Of a DNA stretch of 9,929 nt, positions 1 through 6,230 are shown one piece after another. The DNA is from JAHCHL01 sp964546835 (lineage in GTDB: Bacteria; Armatimonadota; Fimbriimonadia; Fimbriimonadales; ATM1). A program made the translations under genes and the position numbers. Within the stretch, counting starts at the first letter, position 1, and each line of letters begins with the position of its first letter. The stretch spans positions 1 through 9,929 of the forward strand of contig CAZJKW010000074.1 of assembly GCA_964546835.1 (NCBI GenBank), in the 5' to 3' direction. Below the pieces are notes generated by a model that was not told the DNA's origin, did not search any database, and saw only the letters and a list, made by a program, of their open reading frames with translations.

Positions 1-708
1 AAATACCAATTCGCTACCCTTCAGTTGTTGTTCGGCTTGAACCGCCGCCCCCGTGCTGATGTCCAAATTGCTGAAGTTTGGTATGGCATAGTGAGCAAAC
101 GTTGCAAACCAAGAGCCGATTCCGGATTTGGTGCCATCTCCCATACCTTCGAGAATTGGATTAAGCAGCGTTCCGAAAATAAAGACAAGCCCCGTCAAAA
201 AGAAGTTTACAACCGGTGTAGCAAAAGTCGAAAAGAACATTGCAATTGCGGCAAGCAAACTCATTTGGAAAACCAACATGATTGCTGAACGTACGATTGG
301 TCCAATGTCTTTCATGTCGTAACTTTGCTTTTGCAAAACACAAACAACCAGCAACACGATTGTCATAAGCCCAATCATTAATGCAAGTGCACCAACCGAG
401 CCCAAGTATTTTCCTACCAAAAACTGGAAACGTTGCACAGGTTTCGAAAGAATTGTATAAATCGTACGGCGCTCGACTTCACTTGGTAAAAGATAAACGG
501 TAAGAGTGACAGCGAGAATTGCAGCTGTAATTTTTAATACTCCAAGAACCATTGCGATTAGAACCGTTCTTTCGCCGCGCGGTGTTAACTGGTTCAGTGT
601 CGGCGCTATGACCAAGAAAGCCAAGCCAACCATCATGATAATTAACAAAACGCGCCGTCGAATGGCTTCACCAAGTGTTGTTCCGGCAATGGCTAAAATT
701 GCATTCAT
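1..708 (-). CDS. ABC-2 type transporter permease, partial (C-terminus outside window)
   Basis: This is the membrane subunit of an ABC exporter and the partner of the ATPase encoded just upstream. The frame is open from the ATG at 708 to base 1, giving 236 residues, and the C-terminus lies beyond the left edge. Hydrophobic helices are visible at about residues 19-37, 50-74, 103-125, 140-163 and 165-183. The segment around 78-102, with SKPVQRF and LVGKYLG, is the cytoplasmic region typical of ABC-2 family permeases, where a 'kPv.R..fllGK' pattern is common. The start is supported by a GAGG ribosome binding site at 716-719 and by the 4-base ATGA overlap with the ATPase stop, which implies translational coupling. 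The substrate cannot be told from sequence. Family assignment is fairly sure because of the motif and the gene pairing. Confidence 0.85.
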   Translation of the reverse strand, partial: MNAILAIAGTTLGEAIRRRVLLIIMMVGLAFLVIAPTLNQLTPRGERTVLIAMVLGVLKITAAILAVTLTVYLLPSEVERRTIYTILSKPVQRFQFLVGKYLGSVGALALMIGLMTIVLLVVCVLQKQSYDMKDIGPIVRSAIMLVFQMSLLAAIAMFFSTFATPVVNFFLTGLVFIFGTLLNPILEGMGDGTKSGIGSWFATFAHYAIPNFSNLDISTGAAVQAEQQLKGSELVF

Positions 709-1649
709 GAATTGACCTCGCTTTTTGTTTCCTTGTTAGAATTGGAAACGGTTTCAACGAATAAATCTTCCAATCTCTTTCTTCTTGGAATAACAGAAAC
801 GACCTTGCCTCCGCTGGTTCGGATGGAATCAATTAGTCCGTCATGGCTTTGAGTGTCGGACATATCTACTATAAGACGACCTCCTGCAAACGAAACAATT
901 GAATCGCCTTGTCTTGCGGCATTTGCTACGGATTCGTTCACACCATCTGCCGTGATTTCCACGCGTCCACCTGCAAGTAAAACATCAAGTCTTCCTTGTG
1001 CTTTGACTTTGCCCTTGTCAAGTATCGCAACCCTATCACAAATTTGTTCGACATCCGAAAGTTGGTGACTCGAAATAAATACGGATTTGCCTTCATCGCG
1101 CATTTGAAGAATCAGGTCTCGAATTTCAATGTGGGCTATCGGGTCCAATCCGCCTGTTGGTTCATCCAAAAACAGGAGTTCGGGGTCGTTCAACAAGCTT
1201 TGAGCGAGTCCGATACGTTGTTGCATCCCTTTTGAAAATTGAGAAATGGTTTTGCGACCCGCATCTCCAAGGCCGACTTTTTGCAAGAGTAATTTCACCT
1301 TTGCGCTACGATCGGGCTCTTTAAGGTTAAACAGTTTGCCGTAGAAGTGAAGGATTTCTTCACCGGTCATGTGTTCATAGTAATAGGGCTTTTCCGGAAG
1401 ATAAGAAATGCGCTTATGAATCTCGGTGTCTCCGATTTCTTTGCCCAGAACCCAGGCACTGCCGGCACTAGGATAACTAATTCCCAGCAACATCTTGATG
1501 GTGGTTGTTTTTCCGGCTCCATTAGGGCCAAGAAAGCCAAAGATTTCTCCTTCTTCGACTTCAAGATTCAAGTTATCAACAACGTTTACTTTGCCGGATC
1601 GACCGGAGTAAGTCTTGGTTAGATTCTCAGTTTTGATGGCTGTAGCCAC
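705..1649 (-). CDS. ABC transporter ATP-binding protein (ABC-2 exporter ATPase)
   Basis: This 314-residue protein is the cytoplasmic ATPase that drives the permease encoded immediately downstream. Numbering from the GTG at 1649, Walker A is GPNGAGKT (41-48), the signature is FSKGM (138-142), Walker B is LLFLDE (158-163) and the switch histidine is H195. At the Q-loop the motif is LPE (84-86), with Glu where Gln is usual, a variant seen in ABC-2 exporters of this type. After about residue 225 comes a roughly 90-residue C-terminal extension, common in these ATPases. The frame stays open to an ATG at 1721, but GTG is preferred: GGAGG lies 10 bases upstream (1660-1664), and homologous sequence begins at the 'ENLTKTY' strand. 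The longer version would also include the predicted promoter. Substrate unknown. Confidence 0.93.
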   Translation of the reverse strand: MATAIKTENLTKTYSGRSGKVNVVDNLNLEVEEGEIFGFLGPNGAGKTTTIKMLLGISYPSAGSAWVLGKEIGDTEIHKRISYLPEKPYYYEHMTGEEILHFYGKLFNLKEPDRSAKVKLLLQKVGLGDAGRKTISQFSKGMQQRIGLAQSLLNDPELLFLDEPTGGLDPIAHIEIRDLILQMRDEGKSVFISSHQLSDVEQICDRVAILDKGKVKAQGRLDVLLAGGRVEITADGVNESVANAARQGDSIVSFAGGRLIVDMSDTQSHDGLIDSIRTSGGKVVSVIPRRKRLEDLFVETVSNSNKETKSEVNS

Positions 1650-1690
1650 GTGAGGGATTCCTCCAGGGAAGTATTGCAATACGAACGCCG

Positions 1691-1696
1691 AGTATA
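1691..1696 (-). promoter_or_regulatory. -10 box of the ABC operon
   Basis: The minus strand reads TATACT here, a 5/6 match to the consensus -10. Transcription would begin near 1684, giving a leader of about 35 bases that contains the GGAGG site at 1660-1664 before the GTG start. No -35 with normal spacing is convincing; TTGGGC lies 19 bases upstream. Moderate to low confidence. Confidence 0.45.
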
Positions 1697-1754
1697 CCGC
1701 TGGGGGTCGTTTCAAGCCCAATCAAAAAAACTTTGGACTTTTTTGAAAAAAGTG

Positions 1755-1782
1755 TTGAAAACCCATAAAATTACTGTATATT
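1755..1782 (+). promoter_or_regulatory. Promoter of candidate small RNA
   Basis: The plus strand has TTGAAA (1755-1760), a 16-base spacer and TATATT (1777-1782). A transcript would start near 1789-1791, directly before a GC-rich foldable segment, and the next plus-strand coding start is some 600 bases away. The pairing of this promoter with the hairpin terminator at 1869-1912 is what suggests a separate transcript. The surrounding sequence is AT-rich, so a chance match is possible. Confidence 0.4.
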
Positions 1783-1789
1783 GTTATCT

Positions 1790-1912
1790 AAGGCAGTTTG
1801 ATTCGAGGCCCCGAGGCAGGACGCGAACCCCAAAACGGGCTCTACGGGCAGACTGTGTCAAAAAATTGGCGGGAACGTGCTTTGCTCTCCTTTCGGCGTT
1901 CCCGCATTTTTT
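1790..1912 (+). ncRNA. Candidate small structured RNA, about 120 nt
   Basis: This stretch has no coding gene but has the layout of an independent small RNA: a promoter-like sequence just upstream, a foldable body and a terminator at the end. The body can form an outer stem pairing CAGTTTG (1794-1800) with CAGACTG (1849-1855, one G-U). Inside it, CCC-GAG (1810-1815) pairs with CTC (1840-1842) and GGG (1846-1848), and a small hairpin CCC/GGG lies around 1828-1839. An A-rich linker then leads to the terminator hairpin. The body (about 1805-1850) is markedly more GC-rich than its flanks, as expected of structured RNA in an AT-leaning genome. I do not recognise SRP RNA, 6S RNA, tmRNA, RNase P or a known riboswitch in it, so the function is unknown. 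The strand is inferred from promoter and terminator direction. Confidence 0.4.
1860..1912. terminator. Bidirectional intrinsic terminator
   Basis: GCGGGAACG (1869-1877) and CGTTCCCGC (1897-1905) form a perfect 9-bp stem with a 19-base loop. On the plus strand it is followed by TTTTTT (1907-1912), serving the candidate small RNA. On the minus strand the same stem is followed, after CCAA, by TTTTTT (1865-1860), so it can also end the lipoprotein mRNA whose stop codon is at 1918. Stem strength and both U-tracts make this one of the clearer signals in the gap. Confidence 0.75.
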
Positions 1913-1917
1913 ATGGG

Positions 1918-2352
1918 TTACTTAAGGTCAGTTTTCGTGAACGCGAGTGACCCTAATTTGAACTCAGACTCAGAGACCCATTCGGCTTGTCCCTGAAACT
2001 GACGGTTCATTTTGCTTAGAAACGGATCCTTGCTTGCATCGGTTGCGCTTTGCCTCGCCTGGAGCGTTGCCGGGTTACCACCCTGAATGTCGAAATTGGC
2101 TGTTTCAAAAATGAACTTGGTTTCAGATCGCTTAATCTCAAATCTCCCGGTCAGATTTGCTAGCACGGTTGATTCCGCAGTCTCCATCATCGAACGATGA
2201 ATGCAACTGAAGTTTCCATCTGGCTCAATTCGCACGTTGATTAACGCTCCTTGAACCCCTTCGACCTTCCATGCGCCGGCAAACTTGGCCTCGTCTCTCC
2301 CTGCACAACCGGAAAAGAGAACTAAACCCGTGAATAGAATCGCAAGCTTCAC
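1918..2352 (-). CDS. Small predicted lipoprotein, lipocalin-like in character, function unknown
   Basis: The 144-residue product starts at a GTG (2352) with a textbook lipoprotein signal: Met-Lys, a hydrophobic stretch, then LFSGC with the lipidated cysteine at residue 16. The lipobox -3 residue is Phe, which is less usual than Leu. The mature part opens with a 'FAGAWKVEG' segment and continues as alternating strands, which resembles lipocalin-like domains that bind small hydrophobic ligands; this is only a resemblance. The frame stays open to an ATG at 2391, but that start would put 13 extra residues before the signal peptide and has no good ribosome binding site. A CATAAT box lies 6 bases upstream of the GTG, suggesting a leaderless mRNA. 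A terminator follows the stop codon. It diverges from the arginase gene. Confidence 0.7.
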   Translation of the reverse strand: MKLAILFTGLVLFSGCAGRDEAKFAGAWKVEGVQGALINVRIEPDGNFSCIHRSMMETAESTVLANLTGRFEIKRSETKFIFETANFDIQGGNPATLQARQSATDASKDPFLSKMNRQFQGQAEWVSESEFKLGSLAFTKTDLK

Positions 2353-2358
2353 AACTGG

Positions 2359-2364
2359 ATTATG
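2359..2364 (-). promoter_or_regulatory. -10 box, leaderless lipoprotein transcript
   Basis: CATAAT on the minus strand lies exactly 6 bases upstream of the GTG start at 2352, so transcription would begin at or next to the start codon. It is the mirror image of the box serving the arginase gene: GGATTATG (2357-2364) and CATAATCC (2389-2396) form an 8-bp inverted repeat. No good -35 is visible. Confidence 0.5.
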
Positions 2365-2388
2365 TTCGGTGTTTCGCCCTCCAAAAGC

Positions 2389-2394
2389 CATAAT
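2389..2394 (+). promoter_or_regulatory. -10 box, leaderless arginase transcript
   Basis: CATAAT is followed by 6 bases and then the ATG at 2401, placing the expected transcription start at the A of the start codon. The best -35 candidate, TTCGGT (2365-2370, spacer 18), is poor. There is no ribosome binding site before 2401, which fits leaderless initiation. Confidence 0.5.
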
Positions 2395-2400
2395 CCATAT

Positions 2401-3357
2401 ATGTTCACGAGGGAGACCATAGAATTGGTCGGGGTTCCATTTGGTTTAGGTGGAAAGAGGCATGGTGCACAACTCGGACCAGCCGCCCTCCGGTTAGCCG
2501 GAGTTGAAAACGCAATCAAGCCATTTGTTGGTTCGGTAAAAGATTGCGGTGATACGGAATCTAGTCATCCGGTCAAAAGTGAAGCGATTGATGGAGTCAA
2601 CCACTTCGATTCAGTATTGGCCAACTTAATTGAAGTAAGGCAAATGGTTTTGCGAGTGATTGACAATGGCTCGATTCCCTTTGTTTTGGGTGGGGATCAT
2701 AGTTTGTCAATTGGTTCCATTGCACCAGCCATCAATCGTTTTCAAAGTGACTTCGGAGTCTTATGGATTGATGCTCACGTTGATTACAACACCCCCGACA
2801 CTTCGCCAAGTGGGAATTTGCACGGAATGCCGGTAGCTGCAATCTGCGGTTTTGATTCAAATTCTAATTCTTGGCAACGAATTCGGACTGAAGTGTTAAA
2901 AAATCAGTTTTTGGACCCCGAAAAAGTGATTTGGTTTGGGTTGAGAGAGCCGGACGAAGCAGAAAGAAATCGTTTAATGCAGGGAGATTGCAAACGCGTA
3001 ATTTCAACTTACGAAATTGACCGCTACGGATTAGCGCCAATGATAGAACACGCTTTGAAAAAACTAAACCAACTCAACGTCAAAAAACTTTGGGTGAGTT
3101 TTGACGTGGATACTTTGGATCCGTTTCTCGCACCCGGAACAGGAACAGACGTTCGAGGGGGTCTTACCTACCGAGAAATGCATCTGTTGGCTGAAATGTT
3201 GCACGAAAAATTTAGTTCCGATTTCCAGTTAGTCGGCGTTGACGTAGTCGAAGTCAACCCAATTCTTGACAGAAACAACGAGACTGCGAAGATGGCGGTT
3301 GAGTGGTTGACAAGTTTGCTGGGCAAAAGAATTATGCCGAAGTGGAACGACGCTTAA
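2401..3357 (+). CDS. rocF: Arginase family protein, likely arginase
   Basis: Predicted cytoplasmic Mn-dependent hydrolase of 318 residues converting L-arginine to L-ornithine and urea. All six metal ligands are present: H100 in GGDHS, D124, H126 and D128 in DAHVD, and D235 and D237 in SFDVD. The active-site loop reads SGNLHGMP with H141, and VVEVNP carries E284; both favour arginase over agmatinase. The 'GVPFGLGGKRHG..LGP' opening is also of the arginase type. Length matches the usual 300-320. The frame extends to an ATG at 2362, adding 13 residues, but 2401 falls directly before the first strand and has a -10 box 6 bases upstream. No arginine uptake, ornithine or urease gene is nearby. The 3' end overlaps the convergent transporter gene by 26 bases. 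Substrate assignment is by motif only; related ureohydrolases cannot be fully excluded. Confidence 0.88.
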   Translation: MFTRETIELVGVPFGLGGKRHGAQLGPAALRLAGVENAIKPFVGSVKDCGDTESSHPVKSEAIDGVNHFDSVLANLIEVRQMVLRVIDNGSIPFVLGGDHSLSIGSIAPAINRFQSDFGVLWIDAHVDYNTPDTSPSGNLHGMPVAAICGFDSNSNSWQRIRTEVLKNQFLDPEKVIWFGLREPDEAERNRLMQGDCKRVISTYEIDRYGLAPMIEHALKKLNQLNVKKLWVSFDVDTLDPFLAPGTGTDVRGGLTYREMHLLAEMLHEKFSSDFQLVGVDVVEVNPILDRNNETAKMAVEWLTSLLGKRIMPKWNDA

Positions 3358-4681
3358 CCAATTGATAACTGTAACCTAAAATTGCAGTTTCAAAAACCAT
3401 GGCAAGGGTCAATGCAATTGATGCGTTGACAACATTCATTTTTTCCATCGCTACCAGAATTAAAAGAATCAACAGTGAACCAAATACGTAAACCATCATC
3501 CCTACAAGTTGAGATTTGGTGACGCGGTTGTAAGACAACATTCCGCGATAAAAACTTTGCATACTGCCAATCACCGGAGCAAGACAAAACGCTTGCATCG
3601 CGTGAAGCGCCATGAGTTGTGATTCCTGAGGAACTTTTAGCGGAACGGTAATGAACCAAAATCCAGCAGGCGAAAAAGCAAACAGGGTTAGCGCAGCCGT
3701 CATCACAATTCCAACTCTTAAGCAGAAAGTCTGCAACGCCTCCTCGGTCTCTTTGTTTTTTTGCAAAGTAATAACCGCTTCAGGAAGTGCACTTGAAGGA
3801 GCGCGAAAAACGAACAAAATGTTACCTGCCGGCTCCCAAGCGGCAAGCGAACTGTCCGGTTTTTCGCCTCTTGCAATCGCTCCTTGTACCATCGGTTTGG
3901 CAAGTAACCATAAAACACTACTCAAGCTAAGCGGCATATGAAATCTCAACAATTCCCTTAATGACAAAGGTTCTAGTCCATCCTCGACATGATGTGAATA
4001 AACTTTTTTAATGGTTGGCATCGCCAAAATGTGAGTGAATATTGCTTCCGCTATCACAGATGTAGAAATGGAAATTCCGGCTGCAGTCGCACCCGGAACG
4101 GTTTTTACCGACAAGAAAATGACTCCACAAATAAACAGACTCACCGTGCGTACAGCGGTTCCCAAAGCCATAAATCGCGGTTGTCCATTTCGTATCAAAA
4201 TGCCTTGTGTATATCTTCTCCAGCCAACTCCCGCACTAAAAGGGATAAGAGCAATCAATGCCGGCCGCCCCGCATCACTGATAGATTGCGAAACGCCAAT
4301 GATCCCCATCGTAAGGAATTCATAAATTGGGCTAAACACAATGAGTGAAACCAATAAAGTGGTGATTAACATTAGCGCAAATACAAACTGTCGAATCAAC
4401 AAATAATGCTGGCGATTAACGGCAAGAGCCGTTGAAGTTGACAGTAGACCAATCACCACCGACTCAATAAAGAATGCAATGGAAAATCCAACTCCAAAGC
4501 CGGCAAGCATGCTCACCGGTTCACTCAACCTTCCAATCAGCCCCGCAGCAATCGGACCCTCTAAAGACATCAAACACCACGAAGCGGCCAATGGAAGAAA
4601 AAATCTGAAAATCTGGCCCTGAGTTAAGTGTTCGGAGTCGTTTTCGAGTCGAAGATTAGCCAGAGTAGTGAATGTTACCAA
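3332..4681 (-). CDS. MOP-superfamily membrane transporter (MATE-like, ANKH-like features)
   Basis: An integral membrane protein of about 449 residues with roughly 12 hydrophobic helices in two halves of six, the arrangement of the MATE/MurJ/ANKH superfamily. The second half opens at 'LLRFHMPLSLSSVLW' after a loop rich in charged residues, echoing 'FRFFLPLAASW' in the first half. The segments 'MLAGFGVGFSIAFF' and 'AKPMVQGAIARGE' recall eukaryotic ANKH proteins more than drug-efflux MATEs. That comparison is from memory, so the substrate is left open. The start is uncertain: ATG at 4732 (466 residues) would overlap the tRNA promoter. TTG at 4681 is listed as a compromise. CTG at 4663 lies 8 bases after a TAACAT -10 box and gives a natural N-terminus (MANLRLEND). 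Convergent with, and overlapping, the arginase gene. Confidence 0.75.
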   Translation of the reverse strand: MVTFTTLANLRLENDSEHLTQGQIFRFFLPLAASWCLMSLEGPIAAGLIGRLSEPVSMLAGFGVGFSIAFFIESVVIGLLSTSTALAVNRQHYLLIRQFVFALMLITTLLVSLIVFSPIYEFLTMGIIGVSQSISDAGRPALIALIPFSAGVGWRRYTQGILIRNGQPRFMALGTAVRTVSLFICGVIFLSVKTVPGATAAGISISTSVIAEAIFTHILAMPTIKKVYSHHVEDGLEPLSLRELLRFHMPLSLSSVLWLLAKPMVQGAIARGEKPDSSLAAWEPAGNILFVFRAPSSALPEAVITLQKNKETEEALQTFCLRVGIVMTAALTLFAFSPAGFWFITVPLKVPQESQLMALHAMQAFCLAPVIGSMQSFYRGMLSYNRVTKSQLVGMMVYVFGSLLILLILVAMEKMNVVNASIALTLAMVFETAILGYSYQLVKRRSTSA

Positions 4682-4700
4682 GAAGTTTGCTTGCGAGCAA
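4672..4700 (-). promoter_or_regulatory. Promoter of the transporter gene
   Basis: The minus strand reads TTGCTC (4700-4695), a 17-base spacer and TAACAT (4677-4672). The -35 overlaps the -35 of the tRNA promoter on the other strand, and the transcription start would fall near 4665, next to a CTG codon in the transporter frame. Moderate match only. Confidence 0.4.
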
Positions 4701-4720
4701 AGGGGGGCGTTTGCTATAAT
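4691..4720 (+). promoter_or_regulatory. Strong promoter of the tRNA operon
   Basis: TTGCGA (4691-4696), an 18-base spacer and a perfect TATAAT (4715-4720) with the extended TG motif in front (TGCTATAAT). Transcription would begin near 4727, about 16 bases before tRNA-Asp. The consensus -10 fits a stable-RNA operon. Confidence 0.8.
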
Positions 4721-4742
4721 GCCTTCCCCCATGTGGGTTCGC

Positions 4743-4819
4743 GCGGGCGTAGCTCAGTTGGTTAGAGTGCCGGCCTGTCACGCCGGAGGTCGCGGGTTCA
4801 AGTCCCGTCGTCCGCGCCA
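4743..4819 (+). tRNA. tRNA-Asp (GUC)
   Basis: A 77-base complete cloverleaf. Acceptor GCGGGCG pairs with CGTCCGC, and the discriminator G at 4816 is followed by an encoded CCA (4817-4819). The D-arm is GCTC/GAGT. The anticodon stem CCGGC/GCCGG encloses loop CTGTCAC with anticodon GTC at 4777-4779. The T-arm GCGGG/CCCGT encloses TTCAAGT. It is first in a two-tRNA operon, 10 bases before tRNA-Phe. Confidence 0.98.
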
Positions 4820-4829
4820 TAGATTGATT

Positions 4830-4905
4830 GCCGTGGTAGCTCAGTTGGTAGAGCAATGGACTGAAAATCCATGTGTCGCCGGTTCGATTCCGGCCTGCGG
4901 CACCA
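4830..4905 (+). tRNA. tRNA-Phe (GAA)
   Basis: A 76-base complete cloverleaf. Acceptor GCCGTGG pairs with CTGCGGC including two G-U pairs, with discriminator A and encoded CCA at 4903-4905. The anticodon stem ATGGA/TCCAT encloses CTGAAAA with anticodon GAA at 4863-4865. The T-arm is GCCGG-TTCGATT-CCGGC. The T-run directly after it (4906-4911) may end the transcript and overlaps the stop codon of the convergent gene. Confidence 0.98.
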
Positions 4906-4909
4906 TTTT

Positions 4910-6205
4910 TTATATTGCCTTCACTTTAAAATTAGTCGGAATTTTCAATTGCCATGTTGAAGCAGGCAATGGCTTGTTAAGTTGCGAATAATCATAAGTC
5001 ACCGTTTCTTTGTAAAGCGTAGTCGTACTCGGCTGCAAAAGTCTTTCAATTTTTCCAATCAAAAAATCGCTTTGTCTTATGTAAATGGTTGCAGTCCAAC
5101 CATCAACAGTAGTCGCAATAATCACATTGCACTTTTCTTTTCCAACCATCGCAAAATCTTTGGCAGTCTTAATGTTTGAACCTGAAGGCACCAGGCGATC
5201 CCAAAAATTAAAACCCTTCATAAAACAAACAACCATCGGTTCGTATTGTGCACCCATTAAATCCAGCCGCTTGCTAATATTTTTTGAAGTTGCAATGCTG
5301 GTGTATGCAATGGATTTTGCCGAATCAATACCGACAAGTTTTTTCCCATCAAAAGAACTGGAAAAAGAAGTAAACGGCTTGTCGGTACTGACTTCAAACC
5401 GAATCCGGTTTCCGCGATCCCACCAACATTTGCTGTTTCTAACTTGATTTCCTGACGGCGACCATAGAACCGCTTTGGAAACCACATGAACTGATTTCAT
5501 CGAATCGTATGCCGTGCGAGATTTTGCAATCAACTTGTCCGTGTTTGGATTATCCGATTTTGTTGGCTCAGATAAAACTGCAAAGTTTTGAACTTTGCTT
5601 GCATCTTTCGGGAGTTCTTGCGAAAGTCCCTGGGCCAAACTGAACTCCGGTACACCAATTTGCCATAAAAGAGTGGAATCTTTGCTTTTAATCTCTATGC
5701 TGTCAATCAACTTATCTTTTGCATTTGCCAACAATCGAACGTTAAATTCTGGACTTGTGATCCTGAATTCACCGGGTACCGTTTGCGTTGGAACAAATTC
5801 AAATTTGCCAAACATTAACAGAAATCGCTGGATGCCAACTTTTGAATCCAGATAAATCTGCGCCAAAGGGTCAATACCCCCAACTGACGACACAATGTTT
5901 TCGTACATGGAAACACCCGGAACAAATGTTGCTTCAACAAATCGATTGGATCTGACCTCTAATAATTGAATCGTTTTGTAATCGGAATAAATCTTATAGG
6001 TCGGACCGTTTGCATCTCGTATCCAAACTCTTGCTTTTGCAAAACCGTCTGTCCAAATTTCTGTATAGGTTGTTGATGAACTTTCTTTGCTGATTGCGGT
6101 TGCTGTAATTCGTACCGCATTAACGTTGTTAGATTCGTGTGCTCGAATCGTATCCAAAAAGGCGTTTTGAGAAACGACCAACAAAGCAACGGCGGACGTA
6201 ACCAT
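4910..6205 (-). CDS. Secreted protein with two LolA/LppX-like domains, function unknown
   Basis: The 431-residue product begins with a short hydrophobic stretch (about 2-14), a weak signal peptide with no basic n-region. The remainder divides into two similar parts, about 14-190 and 225-431, joined by a polar linker. Each starts with an amphipathic helix followed by a strand with small and hydroxyl residues ('NAVRITATA', 'KSVHVVSKA'), then a Trp and charged turn ('IWTDGFAKARVW', 'WWDRGNRIRFEV'), then further strands ending in a 'tIyi...igkie' type segment. This is the pattern of the half-barrel fold in LolA, LppX and DUF2092 proteins that carry lipids or lipoproteins across the periplasm; the fold is inferred by eye. 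It is 25 bases downstream of doxX, probably co-transcribed. The ATG is the only usable start, as TGA lies in frame 21 bases upstream. Confidence 0.7.
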   Translation of the reverse strand: MVTSAVALLVVSQNAFLDTIRAHESNNVNAVRITATAISKESSSTTYTEIWTDGFAKARVWIRDANGPTYKIYSDYKTIQLLEVRSNRFVEATFVPGVSMYENIVSSVGGIDPLAQIYLDSKVGIQRFLLMFGKFEFVPTQTVPGEFRITSPEFNVRLLANAKDKLIDSIEIKSKDSTLLWQIGVPEFSLAQGLSQELPKDASKVQNFAVLSEPTKSDNPNTDKLIAKSRTAYDSMKSVHVVSKAVLWSPSGNQVRNSKCWWDRGNRIRFEVSTDKPFTSFSSSFDGKKLVGIDSAKSIAYTSIATSKNISKRLDLMGAQYEPMVVCFMKGFNFWDRLVPSGSNIKTAKDFAMVGKEKCNVIIATTVDGWTATIYIRQSDFLIGKIERLLQPSTTTLYKETVTYDYSQLNKPLPASTWQLKIPTNFKVKAI

Positions 6206-6230
6206 ATTCGTCTGTTCTACCCCTGATCAA

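Noticed and set aside
1..715. Several short plus- and minus-strand frames inside the permease gene
   Set aside because: They are out-of-frame shadows; the continuous minus-strand frame 708-1 gives a coherent membrane protein.
1797..1860. Possible tRNA on the minus strand, suggested by a GGGTTCGCGTCC stretch like a T-arm
   Set aside because: The bases flanking the TTCG do not pair as a T-stem, and no acceptor or anticodon stem can be built.
1650..1925. Open frame of 91 residues on the plus strand through the intergenic gap
   Set aside because: It runs through the ABC promoter, GC-rich island and terminator, has arginine-rich low-quality sequence and no ribosome binding site.
2362..2400. Longer arginase start at ATG 2362
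   Set aside because: It adds 13 unrelated residues, lacks a ribosome binding site, and overlaps the -10 boxes of both divergent genes. It cannot be fully excluded.
4656..4991. Open frames over the tRNA genes on both strands, with 'TTGLEPATSG'-like and 'VAQLVEQWTENPCVAGS'-like translations
   Set aside because: These are well-known false proteins produced by translating tRNA-Asp and tRNA-Phe sequence; the tRNA folds explain the bases fully.
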